DNA of 64,000 bases from Gaiellasilicea sp963789355. Lineage in GTDB: Bacteria > Actinomycetota > Thermoleophilia > Gaiellales > Gaiellaceae. Shown here piece after piece: positions 51,316 through 62,444 of this stretch (its first letter is position 1; each line of letters starts with the position of its first letter). The translations under genes and the position numbers were made by a program. The stretch spans positions 62,001 to 126,000 of the forward strand of contig CAWBKK010000009.1 of NCBI GenBank assembly GCA_963789355.1, in the 5' to 3' direction. The notes beneath the pieces are model-generated. The model was not told the DNA's origin. It was given only the letters and a program-made list of their open reading frames with translations, and made no database searches.

Positions 51316-51591
51316 TCATCGACCTGGTTTCCGGATTCGCACGCCGAGCACCTCGGGCGGGCGCACAGCGGCGCCGCACTCCTCGCACTCGATCGCGAAG
51401 GCCGACGGGAACGGCGCCGAGCACTCGGGGCAGCGGTGGCGCGTCTCGCCGCCGCAGTGCGGGCACTTGGCCGGCAGCTCCGCCTCACCCTCGAGGAAGT
51501 AGCGCCAGACCGAGCCGCAATCGAGGCAGAAGCACGTGTAGTCGCCGAGGGTCTTGCGCCGCTCCTCCTGGATCCAGTTGCGCTTCGCCAC
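51316..51591 (-). CDS. Small double zinc-ribbon protein
   Basis: The 91-aa protein has eight cysteines in four CxxC knuckles: CFCLDC, CPHC, CPEC and CEEC. It probably binds two zinc ions. Function unknown; such proteins often act in nucleic-acid or protein interactions. It is convergent with the cyclase gene, 20 bp apart. Confidence 0.75.
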   Translation of the reverse strand: MAKRNWIQEERRKTLGDYTCFCLDCGSVWRYFLEGEAELPAKCPHCGGETRHRCPECSAPFPSAFAIECEECGAAVRPPEVLGVRIRKPGR

Positions 51592-51630
51592 GACGCGACC
51601 GTACCTCTCTCCCGCGGGCCGGCGACGGCG

Positions 51631-52212
51631 CTAGCGGCTCTGCAGCGCGTCGAGCGCGATTCCGAGCGCGATTGCGAGCCGGCGGTCGATCGTCCGCTCG
51701 GGGTCGTTCGAGAGGTCGAGCGTGTAGCGGTCGCGCATCCCGAACGCGCGCGTGAAGTCGCCCAGGTGCTGGTCGCCGCGGTCGATCCGGAAATGGAAGA
51801 CGATCGGGATGAAGTCGCCGTAGGGCACCGCGTCGATCACGCGCCGGACGATCGCCCAGAACTGCGAGCGCTCCTTGGCGATCGCGAGCTCCTGCTCGTT
51901 CGCGTCCATGATCGCCCACGTCGAGCGGAGCAGCGACTTGCCGAAGACCTTGCCGAGGACGCCGATCTTCTCCCCGGCCGGCGTCGTCACGTCGTAGCGG
52001 CCGCCGAACTCCATCAGCGAGCGCGCCTTGATCCGGAAGAGCTCCTCGGTCTCGTCTTCGTGGGCGAAGAAACGGATGTCCTCCTTGATCGCCATTCGCT
52101 TCTGGCGCACGAACGCGACCGGCTGGCCCTGTCCGGAGATCTTGTAGAGGTTGACGAGCGGCCGGATCAGCTGCTCGATCTCGAACCGGTCGGCGTCGAA
52201 GACGGTGCTCAC
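51631..52212 (-). CDS. LURP-one-related/tubby-like beta-barrel protein
   Basis: The 193-aa product (RRVIDAVPYGDFIPIVFHF; YDVTTPAGEKIGVLGKVFGKS) matches the LURP-one/scramblase-like fold. Its function in bacteria is not settled. GTG 52212 lies 7 nt after TAGGAT (52225-52220), fitting a leaderless start; ATG 52221 overlaps that box and is less likely. It is divergent from the E1alpha gene. Confidence 0.7.
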   Translation of the reverse strand: MSTVFDADRFEIEQLIRPLVNLYKISGQGQPVAFVRQKRMAIKEDIRFFAHEDETEELFRIKARSLMEFGGRYDVTTPAGEKIGVLGKVFGKSLLRSTWAIMDANEQELAIAKERSQFWAIVRRVIDAVPYGDFIPIVFHFRIDRGDQHLGDFTRAFGMRDRYTLDLSNDPERTIDRRLAIALGIALDALQSR

Positions 52213-52278
52213 GCGCTCCATCCTACGCACGTCGATAAAGTGCAGCCGTCGTTCCCGATCCGACAGGAGCAGGTGGAG

Positions 52279-53322
52279 ATGGCGGTGCGTGAGGCGGAGC
52301 CGATGGGCTCGCTGAGTGAGGTACGGGAGGCGGGCCTCGATCGCGAGGACCTGCTCGGCGTCTACCGCAACCTGCTCGTCACACGAGGGATCGAGGAACG
52401 CGGCCACATCCTCTACAAGCAGGGGAAGATTCCCGGCTCGTTCTACACCGGCCGCGGCAACGAGGGCGCCGCCGTCGGCGTCGCGACCGCGATGGGCCCG
52501 AACGACGTCGGCACGCCGCTCCACCGCGACATGGGCGTCCACGTCACCCGCGGCGTCGAGGCGTGGCGGATCTTCGCGCAGTACATGGGCCGCGAGGACG
52601 GCCCCACGCGCGGCCGCGACGGGAACGTGCACATGGCCGACGAGCGCCTCGGGCTGATCGCGATGGTCAGCCACCTGCCGGCGATGATGCCGGTTGCGGT
52701 CGGCTGCGGGCTCGCATTCAAGATCCGCGACGAGAAGCGCGTCGCCGTCGGCTGGTCGGGCGAGGGTGCGATGGCGCGCGGCGACGCGCACGAGGCGATG
52801 AACTTCGCCGGCGTCCGCCAGCTCCCCGTCGTCTTCATCTGCGACAACAACCAGTGGGCCTACTCGACCCCGACCCACCTCGGCTACGCCGTCGAGCACC
52901 TCGCCGACCGCGCCGCCGCCTACGGCTTCGAAGGGGTGGTCGTCGACGGCACCGACGTGCTCGCCGTCTACCGCGAGGCGAAGGTTGCGATCGAGAAGGC
53001 CCGCAACGGCGGCGGCCCGACGCTGCTCGAGCTGAAGACGCTGCGGATGGAGGGACACGCGGTCCACGACGACGCCTTCTACGTCCCCAAGGAGCTGTTC
53101 GAGGAGTGGGCGAAGCACGACCCCGTCGAGCGCTTCCGCACCTGGTTGCGCGAGAACGCCGACCTGACCGGCGAGGAAGAGGAAGAGATCTCCGGTCGCG
53201 TCAAGAAGCTCCTGAACGACGCGCTGGCGCGCGCGGAGGAGTCGCCGCAGCCCGACCCGGAGACGCTGCTGGAAGGCGTGTACGCAACGCCCGAGGACCT
53301 CGACACCCCCCACCACAAGTAG
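52279..53322 (+). CDS. 2-oxoacid dehydrogenase E1 alpha subunit
   Basis: The 347-aa protein binds thiamine diphosphate: GWSGEGAMARGDAHEAMNF leading to VFICDNNQWAYSTPT (GDG-N-type motif, with the D as E here: GEG). The GNEGAAVGVATAM and MEGHAVHDDAFY stretches fit pyruvate or branched-chain 2-oxoacid dehydrogenases. It decarboxylates the oxoacid and loads E2. ATG 52279 is preferred, with GGAG nearby. E1beta begins 2 bp after its stop. Confidence 0.88.
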   Translation: MAVREAEPMGSLSEVREAGLDREDLLGVYRNLLVTRGIEERGHILYKQGKIPGSFYTGRGNEGAAVGVATAMGPNDVGTPLHRDMGVHVTRGVEAWRIFAQYMGREDGPTRGRDGNVHMADERLGLIAMVSHLPAMMPVAVGCGLAFKIRDEKRVAVGWSGEGAMARGDAHEAMNFAGVRQLPVVFICDNNQWAYSTPTHLGYAVEHLADRAAAYGFEGVVVDGTDVLAVYREAKVAIEKARNGGGPTLLELKTLRMEGHAVHDDAFYVPKELFEEWAKHDPVERFRTWLRENADLTGEEEEEISGRVKKLLNDALARAEESPQPDPETLLEGVYATPEDLDTPHHK

Positions 53323-53324
53323 CG

Positions 53325-54299
53325 ATGCCCGAGAAGACCTACCTGCAGGCGATCAGCGACGGGCTCCGGCAGGAGATGCGCCGCGACGACCGCGTCTTCG
53401 TGATCGGCGAGGACGTCGGCGTCTACGGCGGCGCCTTCAAGGTGACGCTCGGCTTCCAGGAGGAGTTCGGCCCCTGGCGCGTGCTGGACGCGCCGCTCGC
53501 CGAGACGGCCATCCTCGGCGCCGCCACGGGCGCGTCGATCATGGGGCTGCGGCCCGTCGCCGAGATGCAGTTCGCCGACTTCATCTCCTGCGGCTGGGAT
53601 CACCTCGTCACCGTCGCCGCCAAGCAGCGCTTCCGCGTCGGCACGCCGGTGCCGATCGTCGTCCGGCTTCCGTCCGGCGGCGGCTTCTCCGGCGGCCCCT
53701 TCCACTCGCAGAACCCCGAGAGCTCGTTCGCTCACATCCCGGGCCTCAAATGCGTCTGCCCGGCGACGCCCGAGGACGCGAAAGGGCTGCTCGTCGCCTC
53801 GATCGAGGATCCCAACCCGGTGCTCTTCTTCGAGCACAAGCACCTCTACCGGCGGATCAAGGCCGAGGTTCCCGACGAGCGCTACGTGACCCCGATCGGG
53901 AAGGCGCGCACCCACATCGAGGGCGACGACATCTCGGTGATCACGTGGGGCGCGATGGTCTACACGGCCGAGGAGGCGGCGAAGCAGCTCGATGCGGACG
54001 GCGTCTCGGTCGAGGTGATCGACCTGCGCACGGTGATGCCGTGGGACAAGGAGGCCGTGCTCGCGAGCGTGCGCAAGACCTCGAAGGTGATCGTGCTGCA
54101 CGAGGACAACCGCACCGGCGGCTTCGGCGGCGAGATCGCCGCGACGATCGCGGAGGAGGCGTTCGAGGATCTCGACGGCCCCGTACGCCGCATCGCCGCG
54201 CCGGACTGCCCGGTGCCGTTCGCGCCTGTGCTCGAGAAGGCCTTCCTCCCGCAGGTCGAAGACGTCGTGCAGGGACTCAGAGAGCTCGCGGAGTACTAG
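53325..54299 (+). CDS. 2-oxoacid dehydrogenase E1 beta subunit
   Basis: The 324-aa protein has VIGEDVGVYGGAFKVTLG, LPSGGGFSGGPFHSQ and IDLRTVMPWDKEAV, as in E1beta of pyruvate and branched-chain complexes. It pairs with E1alpha. It is part of an E1alpha-E1beta-E2 operon with 2- and 7-bp gaps. No E3 gene is in the window. Confidence 0.93.
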   Translation: MPEKTYLQAISDGLRQEMRRDDRVFVIGEDVGVYGGAFKVTLGFQEEFGPWRVLDAPLAETAILGAATGASIMGLRPVAEMQFADFISCGWDHLVTVAAKQRFRVGTPVPIVVRLPSGGGFSGGPFHSQNPESSFAHIPGLKCVCPATPEDAKGLLVASIEDPNPVLFFEHKHLYRRIKAEVPDERYVTPIGKARTHIEGDDISVITWGAMVYTAEEAAKQLDADGVSVEVIDLRTVMPWDKEAVLASVRKTSKVIVLHEDNRTGGFGGEIAATIAEEAFEDLDGPVRRIAAPDCPVPFAPVLEKAFLPQVEDVVQGLRELAEY

Positions 54300-54306
54300 G
54301 AGAGAG

Positions 54307-55788
54307 ATGTCGACGGGAACGCAGACCGAAGTCGTCATGCCCCAGATGGGCGTGTCCGTCTCCGAGGGGACGATCACGAAGTGGCTCAAGTCCGAGGGCG
54401 AGCAGATCGCCCGCGACGAGGCCCTGCTCGAGATTTCGACCGACAAGGTCGACACTGAGATTCCCAGCCCCAGCGAGGGCGTCGTCGTCCAGATCCTCGT
54501 CCAGGAAGGCGAAACGGTCGAGGTCGGCACCGTGCTCGCGCTGATCGCTCCCGAGGGCTCGGCGCCCGCAGCCGCCCCGGAGGCGGCACCCGAGCCGGCC
54601 ACGCAGGCGGCCGCCGATGCCTCGGAGGCTGCCGCGACCGAGACCGCGGAGCCCGCCGCCGCTCCTGCTCCTCCTCCGGCCGCTCCAGCTCCTGCCCCCG
54701 CTGCTCCTGCCGGCGCACCCGCGTCCGGGAACGGCCGCACGTTCGTCTCCCCGGTGGTCGCGCGGATCGCGTCCGAGCACGGCGTCGACCCGAACACGGT
54801 CCAGGGCACGGGCACCGGCGGCCGCGTGACGAAGAAGGACATCCTCGCGTACGTCGAGAGCGGTGGCGGGGCCGCCGAACCCGCCGCAGCGCCCGCACCT
54901 CCTCCGCCTCCCGCTCCCACTCCTGCTCCCGTTCAACCTGCCGAGCCCGCGCCGGCACCGGTCGCACAGGCGGCTCCGGTGGCTCCGCCGGCCCCAGCCC
55001 CGGCCCCTGCCGCCCAGGCGCCTCCGCCCGCTCCGGCCGCCGCGCCGGCCGCGAGCGCCGAGGCCGAGCCCGAGCCGGGCGAATCGCTCGAGCCGATGTC
55101 CGCGATGCGGAAGGGCATCGCCGAGCACATGCGCCGCTCGCTCGACACCTCCGCCCATGTGACGAGCGCGATCGAGGTCGACATGTCCAAGGTGGTCGAG
55201 ATCCGGAAGAAGCTGAAGAAGGAGTACGAGGCCGCCTACGGCGTCAACCCGACGTACCTCTCCTTCGTCGCGCGCGCCACCGTCGAGACGCTGCGCGAGT
55301 ACCCCTGGATCAACGGCGAGATCCGCGGCGACAAGATCGTCACGCGCAACTACGTCAACCTCGGCTTCGCGGTCGAGCTCGCCGACGGCAAGGGCCTGAT
55401 CGTTCCGGTGCTGAAGCACACGGAGGGGCTGAACCTGCTCGGGCTCGCGCGTGGCGTGGCCGACATCGCCAAGCGCGCCCGCGACAAGAAGCTGATGCCC
55501 GACGACGTCCAGGGCGGCACCTTCACGATCACGAACCCGGGCGGCTACGGGACGTTCCACGGCACGCCGGTGATCAGTCAGCCGCAGGCCGGGATCCTCG
55601 GCACCTACGCAGTCGTGAAGCGGCCGTGGGTCGTGACCGACGAGCTCGGCCAGGACGTGATCGCGATCCGCCCGATCATGAACATCACGCTCACCTACGA
55701 CCACCGCCTGGTGGACGGAGCCCTCGCCGGCCGCTTCCTCAGCTCGCTGCGCGAGAAGCTCGAGGACTGGGGAGAAAGCGACTACTAG
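54307..55788 (+). CDS. 2-oxoacid dehydrogenase E2 (dihydrolipoyl acyltransferase)
   Basis: The 493-aa protein has one lipoyl domain with the target lysine K47 in ISTDKVDTEIPSP, an Ala/Pro-rich linker, a peripheral-subunit-binding domain (VSPVVARIASEHGVDPNTVQ), a second long Ala/Pro linker, and the acyltransferase domain with DHRLVDGALAGRF (active-site HxxxDG). GGAGAG precedes the ATG. lipB and lipA follow, which supply its cofactor. Pyruvate versus branched-chain specificity is not resolved. Confidence 0.92.
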   Translation: MSTGTQTEVVMPQMGVSVSEGTITKWLKSEGEQIARDEALLEISTDKVDTEIPSPSEGVVVQILVQEGETVEVGTVLALIAPEGSAPAAAPEAAPEPATQAAADASEAAATETAEPAAAPAPPPAAPAPAPAAPAGAPASGNGRTFVSPVVARIASEHGVDPNTVQGTGTGGRVTKKDILAYVESGGGAAEPAAAPAPPPPPAPTPAPVQPAEPAPAPVAQAAPVAPPAPAPAPAAQAPPPAPAAAPAASAEAEPEPGESLEPMSAMRKGIAEHMRRSLDTSAHVTSAIEVDMSKVVEIRKKLKKEYEAAYGVNPTYLSFVARATVETLREYPWINGEIRGDKIVTRNYVNLGFAVELADGKGLIVPVLKHTEGLNLLGLARGVADIAKRARDKKLMPDDVQGGTFTITNPGGYGTFHGTPVISQPQAGILGTYAVVKRPWVVTDELGQDVIAIRPIMNITLTYDHRLVDGALAGRFLSSLREKLEDWGESDY

Positions 55789-55794
55789 TTCTGG

Positions 55795-55873
55795 GGCGCA
55801 ACCAGAACCGGAATCTGCTTCCGCAGATCCCGGTTCGCGCCAAGACCCCTGAAGGGGCCGCCTTCGGCGTCCC
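55795..55873 (+). repeat. Two-copy structured element, copy 1
   Basis: After GGCGCAA come a long hairpin (55806-55818 with 55823-55835, 12 of 13 pairs, loop TTCC), the block AAGACCCCTGAAGGG, and a second hairpin (55854-55862 with 55866-55873, loop TTC). The same order is found at 63282-63356 on the minus strand. A GTTCTGG/CCAGAAC stem (55788-55808) at the E2 stop could form instead of the first hairpin. It lies between the E2 gene and lipB. Confidence 0.65.
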
Positions 55874-55919
55874 GGGCTCGATGACCGGACCAATACGTGA
55901 GCTTGGTAGCCTCGGTCGG

Positions 55920-56630
55920 GTGAAGGGGGCCTACGTGATGAACCTCGGCCTCGTCCCCTACGAGGAGGCGTGGGAGCTCCAGCGCTCGCTCGCGGGAGCG
56001 GTCTCGCAGGGCGCGATCCCGGACACGATCCTGCTGCTCGAGCATCCGCCCACCGTCACCACCGGCAGGCGCACCGAGGACTCGGAGCTGCACATCCCCG
56101 CGGGAGCGGCAGTCGACGTCGTCGAGACCGACCGCGGCGGCAAATCGACCTTCCACGGCCCCGGCCAGCTCGTCTGCTACCCGATCTTCGACCTGAAGCG
56201 GCACGGTCAGGACGTGAAGCGCTACTGCCGTGACCTCGAGGAGGCGTTGATCCTGACGCTCGCGAAGCTGGGGGTCGAGGGCGAGCGGATCGACGGGCTC
56301 ACCGGCGTCTGGCTGACACCCCCACCCAGGAAGATCGCGTCGATCGGGATCCATATCGCGAAATGGGTGACGACCCATGGCTACGCGCTCAACGTCGACC
56401 TCGATCCTGCGCCGTTCACGCAGTGGATCACGGCGTGCGGGATCGAGGATGCGGCCTTCACGACGGTCGCGGCCGAGCTCGGCCGCCCGGTCGCCGTCGA
56501 CGAGGTGCGCGGCCCCGCCCTCGAGGCGCTCGCGCAGGTCTTCGAGCTCGAGCTCGAGGAGCTGCCGGCCGACGGCGACCACGGCCTCTGGCCGCAGCCG
56601 GTGCACTCGCAGCTCGCCGCGCGCGGCTGA
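55920..56630 (+). CDS. lipB: Octanoyl-ACP:protein N-octanoyltransferase LipB
   Basis: LipB moves octanoyl groups from ACP to lipoyl domains. The 236-aa protein has LLLEHPPTVTTGRRTEDSEL, GGKSTFHGPGQLVCYPI, the catalytic lysine in KIASIGIHI and the catalytic cysteine in TACGIED. GTG 55920 lies 7 nt after TAGCCT (55907-55912), so it is probably leaderless; ATG 55938 is an alternative. A palindrome pair separates it from lipA. Confidence 0.95.
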   Translation: MKGAYVMNLGLVPYEEAWELQRSLAGAVSQGAIPDTILLLEHPPTVTTGRRTEDSELHIPAGAAVDVVETDRGGKSTFHGPGQLVCYPIFDLKRHGQDVKRYCRDLEEALILTLAKLGVEGERIDGLTGVWLTPPPRKIASIGIHIAKWVTTHGYALNVDLDPAPFTQWITACGIEDAAFTTVAAELGRPVAVDEVRGPALEALAQVFELELEELPADGDHGLWPQPVHSQLAARG

Positions 56631-56632
56631 CT

Positions 56633-56651
56633 TTGTGTTTCTGAAACACAA
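56633..56651. repeat. AT-rich palindrome, module 2 copy C
   Basis: TTGTGTTTC-T-GAAACACAA begins 3 nt after the lipB stop, identical to copy A at 3445-3463. The partner copy D is 69 bp downstream. Confidence 0.85.
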
Positions 56652-56701
56652 GCTGCCGTGAACGCGCCGAGAATGGCTCCGTTCGGTGGCTCGGGAAGCG
56701 C

Positions 56702-56720
56702 TTGTGTTTCAGAAACACAA
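56702..56720. repeat. AT-rich palindrome, module 2 copy D
   Basis: TTGTGTTTC-A-GAAACACAA has the centre base changed. It lies 38 bp before the lipA -10 box. The C-D spacer shares no obvious similarity with the A-B spacer, but flanking bases (CGCTTGTG..., GAGCC) recur. Confidence 0.85.
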
Positions 56721-56770
56721 GGCTCCCTCTGTCCGACCCGGCGGCCGCGGCCGCAACTAGACTCGAAGCC

Positions 56771-57691
56771 ATGGAGACGTCGCTGCCAGTCGCCGAGCGC
56801 CCCCGCCGGCCAGAATGGATGAAGGTTCGCGCGCCGAGCGCCGACGGGCACTTCTACGACGTCAAGAAGCTCCTGCACGGGCTCTCGCTGAACACCGTCT
56901 GCGAGGAGGCTCGCTGTCCGAACATCTCCGAGTGCTGGGGGCGCGGGACCGCCACGTTCCAGATCCTCGGCGAGACCTGCACCCGCGCGTGCCGCTACTG
57001 CTATGTCCACTCCGGCAAGCCCGAGCACGCACCCGATCCGCTCGAGCCGCTCCGCGTCGGCCAGGCCGCAGCCCAGATGGCGCTGAAGCACGTCGTCGTC
57101 ACCTCTGTCGACCGCGACGATGTGCCCGACCGCGGCGCGGGTCACTTCGCAGCAACGATCCGCGCGATCAAGCTGAAGCTCCCGGAGGCGAGCGTCGAGG
57201 TGCTGACGCCGGACTTCCTCGGGGTCGAGGAGGAGGCGCTCCGCACCGTCCTGGCAGCCCGTCCTGAGGTCTTCAACCACAACATCGAGACCGTCCGCCG
57301 GCTCCACCGGAACATGCGCGGCGCGAAGGCGAGCTACGACAAGGCGCTCTGGCTGCTCGGCCGCGCGAAGGAGCTCGCCGACTATCCGGTCCTGACGAAG
57401 TCGGGGATCATCGTCGGCCTCGGCGAGACGAACGACGAGGTCGTCGAGACGATGCGCGACCTGCGCGCGCACGGCGTCGACGTGGTCACGATCGGCCAGT
57501 ACCTGCAGCCGAGCCCGAAGCACGCCGCGATCGACCGCTGGGTGCACCCGGACGAGTTCACGTGGCTGCGCGAGCAGGGCGAGGCGCTCGGCTTCGGCTC
57601 AGTCTTCGCCGGTCCGCTCGTCCGCTCGAGCTATCGCGCAGACGAGCAGCGCCACGCCGCGGAGACCGGGCGCGGCGCGGTGGCGTACTAG
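56771..57691 (+). CDS. lipA: Lipoyl synthase LipA
   Basis: This radical-SAM enzyme inserts two sulfurs into octanoyl-E2. The 306-aa protein has both cluster motifs: CEEARCPNISEC (auxiliary 4Fe-4S, the sulfur donor) and CTRACRYC (radical SAM). The C-terminal RSSYRADEQ supplies the serine ligand. ATG 56771 lies 7 nt after TAGACT (56758-56763), so lipA probably has its own leaderless transcript. Confidence 0.96.
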   Translation: METSLPVAERPRRPEWMKVRAPSADGHFYDVKKLLHGLSLNTVCEEARCPNISECWGRGTATFQILGETCTRACRYCYVHSGKPEHAPDPLEPLRVGQAAAQMALKHVVVTSVDRDDVPDRGAGHFAATIRAIKLKLPEASVEVLTPDFLGVEEEALRTVLAARPEVFNHNIETVRRLHRNMRGAKASYDKALWLLGRAKELADYPVLTKSGIIVGLGETNDEVVETMRDLRAHGVDVVTIGQYLQPSPKHAAIDRWVHPDEFTWLREQGEALGFGSVFAGPLVRSSYRADEQRHAAETGRGAVAY

Positions 57692-57753
57692 CTACTAGCT
57701 AGGAGGGTTTGGCTGAAATGGTAGACCGACAGCGGCTGTCGCTTGCCGCCTGA

Positions 57754-57903
57754 CTAACCGCTGCTCGAACGAGGGTTCGCCGGGATCGCGGCGTGCGAGC
57801 CCCACGACCGGAGCGCCTGACCAGCCGCCCGGAATCCGCCAGCAAGGCGAAACAACCCAAGAACGAGGACGTAGAGGATCAGAATGACGATCCAGTCCCG
57901 CAT
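57754..57903 (-). CDS. Small single-span membrane protein, 49 aa
   Basis: MRDWIVILILYVLVLGLFRL gives one membrane helix, followed by a basic, polar tail. The start is well supported by AAAGGAGG about 6 nt before ATG 57903. No family recognised. It lies between lipA and the subtilase, in a spacer that otherwise shows only inverted-repeat patches such as CGAAC/GTTCG near 57767. Confidence 0.65.
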   Translation of the reverse strand: MRDWIVILILYVLVLGLFRLAGGFRAAGQALRSWGSHAAIPANPRSSSG

Positions 57904-57984
57904 CGGTGCCTCCTTTGGCTGCACCCGAAGTCTACTCCTTCGACCCAATGCTCCCGCTCTGCGCACCAATCGCTCCTCGGAAAA

Positions 57985-60633
<2,649 letters not shown>

Positions 60634-60753
60634 TTCTCTCCCCGTTCGACTGGACTAAACACCATTTTCGGCACAACCTCGGACGGCACTGAACCCTCTT
60701 CTGGGGGGTCTCAACGCCGTCGTGCTGTGGCTTCATGTGGTCAGGAGGGAGAG

Positions 60754-61113
60754 ATGCGCGTTGCAGCCGCCGCTGCACTCATGCTGGTCTTTGCACTTCC
60801 GGCCGCGGGAGCACCCGCGCGGCGCAGCGCTGCGCTGAATCTGGAGGCGCTCGCACCGCTCGTCGTCAGCGGGAAGCGCTTCGGCGCCCGGGAGCTCGTG
60901 CTCCTCACCTATCTCGCCGCCGACTCGACGAGACGCGAGGTGGACGTCCGCTCGCAGCGCAACGGCAGCTTCAAAGCCTCGTTCGGCCTCCGCCTCGACC
61001 GCTGCGCCGTCTTCACGGTTCACGCCGCCGGCACGCGAGGGAGCAGGGCGGTGCTCCAGGTCGAGTCGGGCTGCGAGCGGCACAAGCGCGCACGGGAGCG
61101 GCCCCGGCGCTGA
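60754..61113 (+). CDS. Small secreted protein of unknown function
   Basis: The 119-aa product begins with a signal peptide (MRVAAAAALMLVFALPAAGA). The mature part is a beta-rich domain (LVLLTYLAADSTRREVDVRS; CAVFTVHAAG) with two cysteines and a very basic tail. GGAGGGAGAG directly precedes ATG 60754. It is divergent from the subtilase and convergent with fumC, so the two secreted proteins may share a control region. Confidence 0.7.
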   Translation: MRVAAAAALMLVFALPAAGAPARRSAALNLEALAPLVVSGKRFGARELVLLTYLAADSTRREVDVRSQRNGSFKASFGLRLDRCAVFTVHAAGTRGSRAVLQVESGCERHKRARERPRR

Positions 61114-61118
61114 CGCTG

Positions 61119-62444
61119 TTACCCGTGTGGCTTGGCCATCTTCCGGTAGTCGAGCGCCTCGTCAAGGGTCGCGTCGTCGACGCCTTCCTCCCGGGCGACC
61201 TCGCGGAGCGAGCGCCCCGAGGCCGCCGCCTTCTTGACGATCTCGGAAGCCTTGTCGTAGCCGATGTGCGGGTTGAGCGCGGTCGCAGCTGAAAGCGTCA
61301 ACTCGGCGTACTGCTCGTTCTGCTCCCGGTTCGCCTCGATCCCGTCGACGCACTTCTCCGCGAGCAGGCGCGACGCCGCGGCGAGCAGCTTGATCGAGCC
61401 GAGCAGGTTGCGAGCCATCATCGGAATGAAGACGTTGAGCTCGAAATGACCCTGAAGCCCGCCGACTGTGATCGCCTGGTCGTTGCCGATCACCTGCGCT
61501 GCAACCTGCGTCACGACCTCGGGGATGACCGGGTTCACCTTGCCGGGCATGATCGAGCTGCCCTTCTGTAACTCGGGCAGGAAGATCTCGGCGAGCCCGG
61601 CGCGCGGCCCGGAGCCCATCAGGCGAAGGTCGTTCGCGATCTTCGTCAGGCTGACGGCGACCACCTTCAGCGCGCCCGAGGCCTCGACGAGACCGTCGCG
61701 GGCCGCCTGCGACTCGAACGCGTCCGCGGGCGGCGAGATGTGGAGCCCCGTGTCGTTGGTGAGCAGCTCCCGCACCTTGGCAGCGAACTCGGGGTGGGTG
61801 TTCAGCCCCGTGCCGACGGCGGTGCCGCCGAGCGGGATCTGGCCGAGGCGCTTGCGGCTGTCCCGAACGCGCTCGATCCCCTCGCGCACCTGCGCGGCGT
61901 AGCCGCCGAACTCCTGGCCGAGCGTCACGGGCACCGCATCCATCAGGTGGGTGCGACCGGACTTGACGACGTCGTCGAACGCCTTGGCCTTCGCCTCGAG
62001 CGAGGCGGCCAACAGGTCGAGGGCGGGGAGCAGATCGTGCTCGAGCTCGCCGAGCGCGGCCAGGTGCACGGCCGAAGGGAAGACGTCGTTCGAGCTCTGG
62101 CCCATGTTGACGTCATCGTTCGCGTGGACGCCGTCGCCGGCGAGCGCGGCGATCACCTCATTCGCGTTCATGTTCGAGCTCGTGCCGGAGCCGGTCTGGA
62201 AGACGTCGATCGGAAACTGGTCGTCGTGCTCACCCTGGGCGATCGCATCGCCGGCGGCGGCGATCCGCTCAGCCTTCTCGGCGTCGAGGAGCCCGAGCTC
62301 GGCGTTCGCGCGCGCCGCGGCGGCCTTGATCCGCCCGAGCCAGCGCGCAACGGGCACCGGAATCGGCTCGCCGGAGACGGGAAAGTTGGCGACCGCCTTG
62401 CGCGTCTCGCCGCCCCACAGCTCCCGCTCGATCTCGGTGCTCAC
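61119..62444 (-). CDS. fumC: Class II fumarate hydratase
   Basis: The 441-aa TCA-cycle enzyme has the superfamily signature GSSIMPGKVNP, GSGTSSNMNANEV, and SGRTHLMDAVPVTLGQEFGGY. It interconverts fumarate and malate; aspartase is the main alternative but the C-terminal region (SLREVAREEGVDDATLDEAL) fits FumC. GTG 62444 overlaps the stop of the PEP-mutase-like gene (GTGA). Confidence 0.9.
   Translation of the reverse strand: MSTEIERELWGGETRKAVANFPVSGEPIPVPVARWLGRIKAAAARANAELGLLDAEKAERIAAAGDAIAQGEHDDQFPIDVFQTGSGTSSNMNANEVIAALAGDGVHANDDVNMGQSSNDVFPSAVHLAALGELEHDLLPALDLLAASLEAKAKAFDDVVKSGRTHLMDAVPVTLGQEFGGYAAQVREGIERVRDSRKRLGQIPLGGTAVGTGLNTHPEFAAKVRELLTNDTGLHISPPADAFESQAARDGLVEASGALKVVAVSLTKIANDLRLMGSGPRAGLAEIFLPELQKGSSIMPGKVNPVIPEVVTQVAAQVIGNDQAITVGGLQGHFELNVFIPMMARNLLGSIKLLAAASRLLAEKCVDGIEANREQNEQYAELTLSAATALNPHIGYDKASEIVKKAAASGRSLREVAREEGVDDATLDEALDYRKMAKPHG

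Noticed and set aside
57700..57790. tRNA-Leu-like D-arm sequence (TGGCTGAAATGGTAGACC) followed by hairpins
   Set aside because: No cloverleaf can be formed: the anticodon loop is the wrong size, no T-arm consensus is present and the acceptor does not pair. It also overlaps the small membrane protein on the other strand. It was also checked as a tRNA-Sec and has no UCA anticodon loop.
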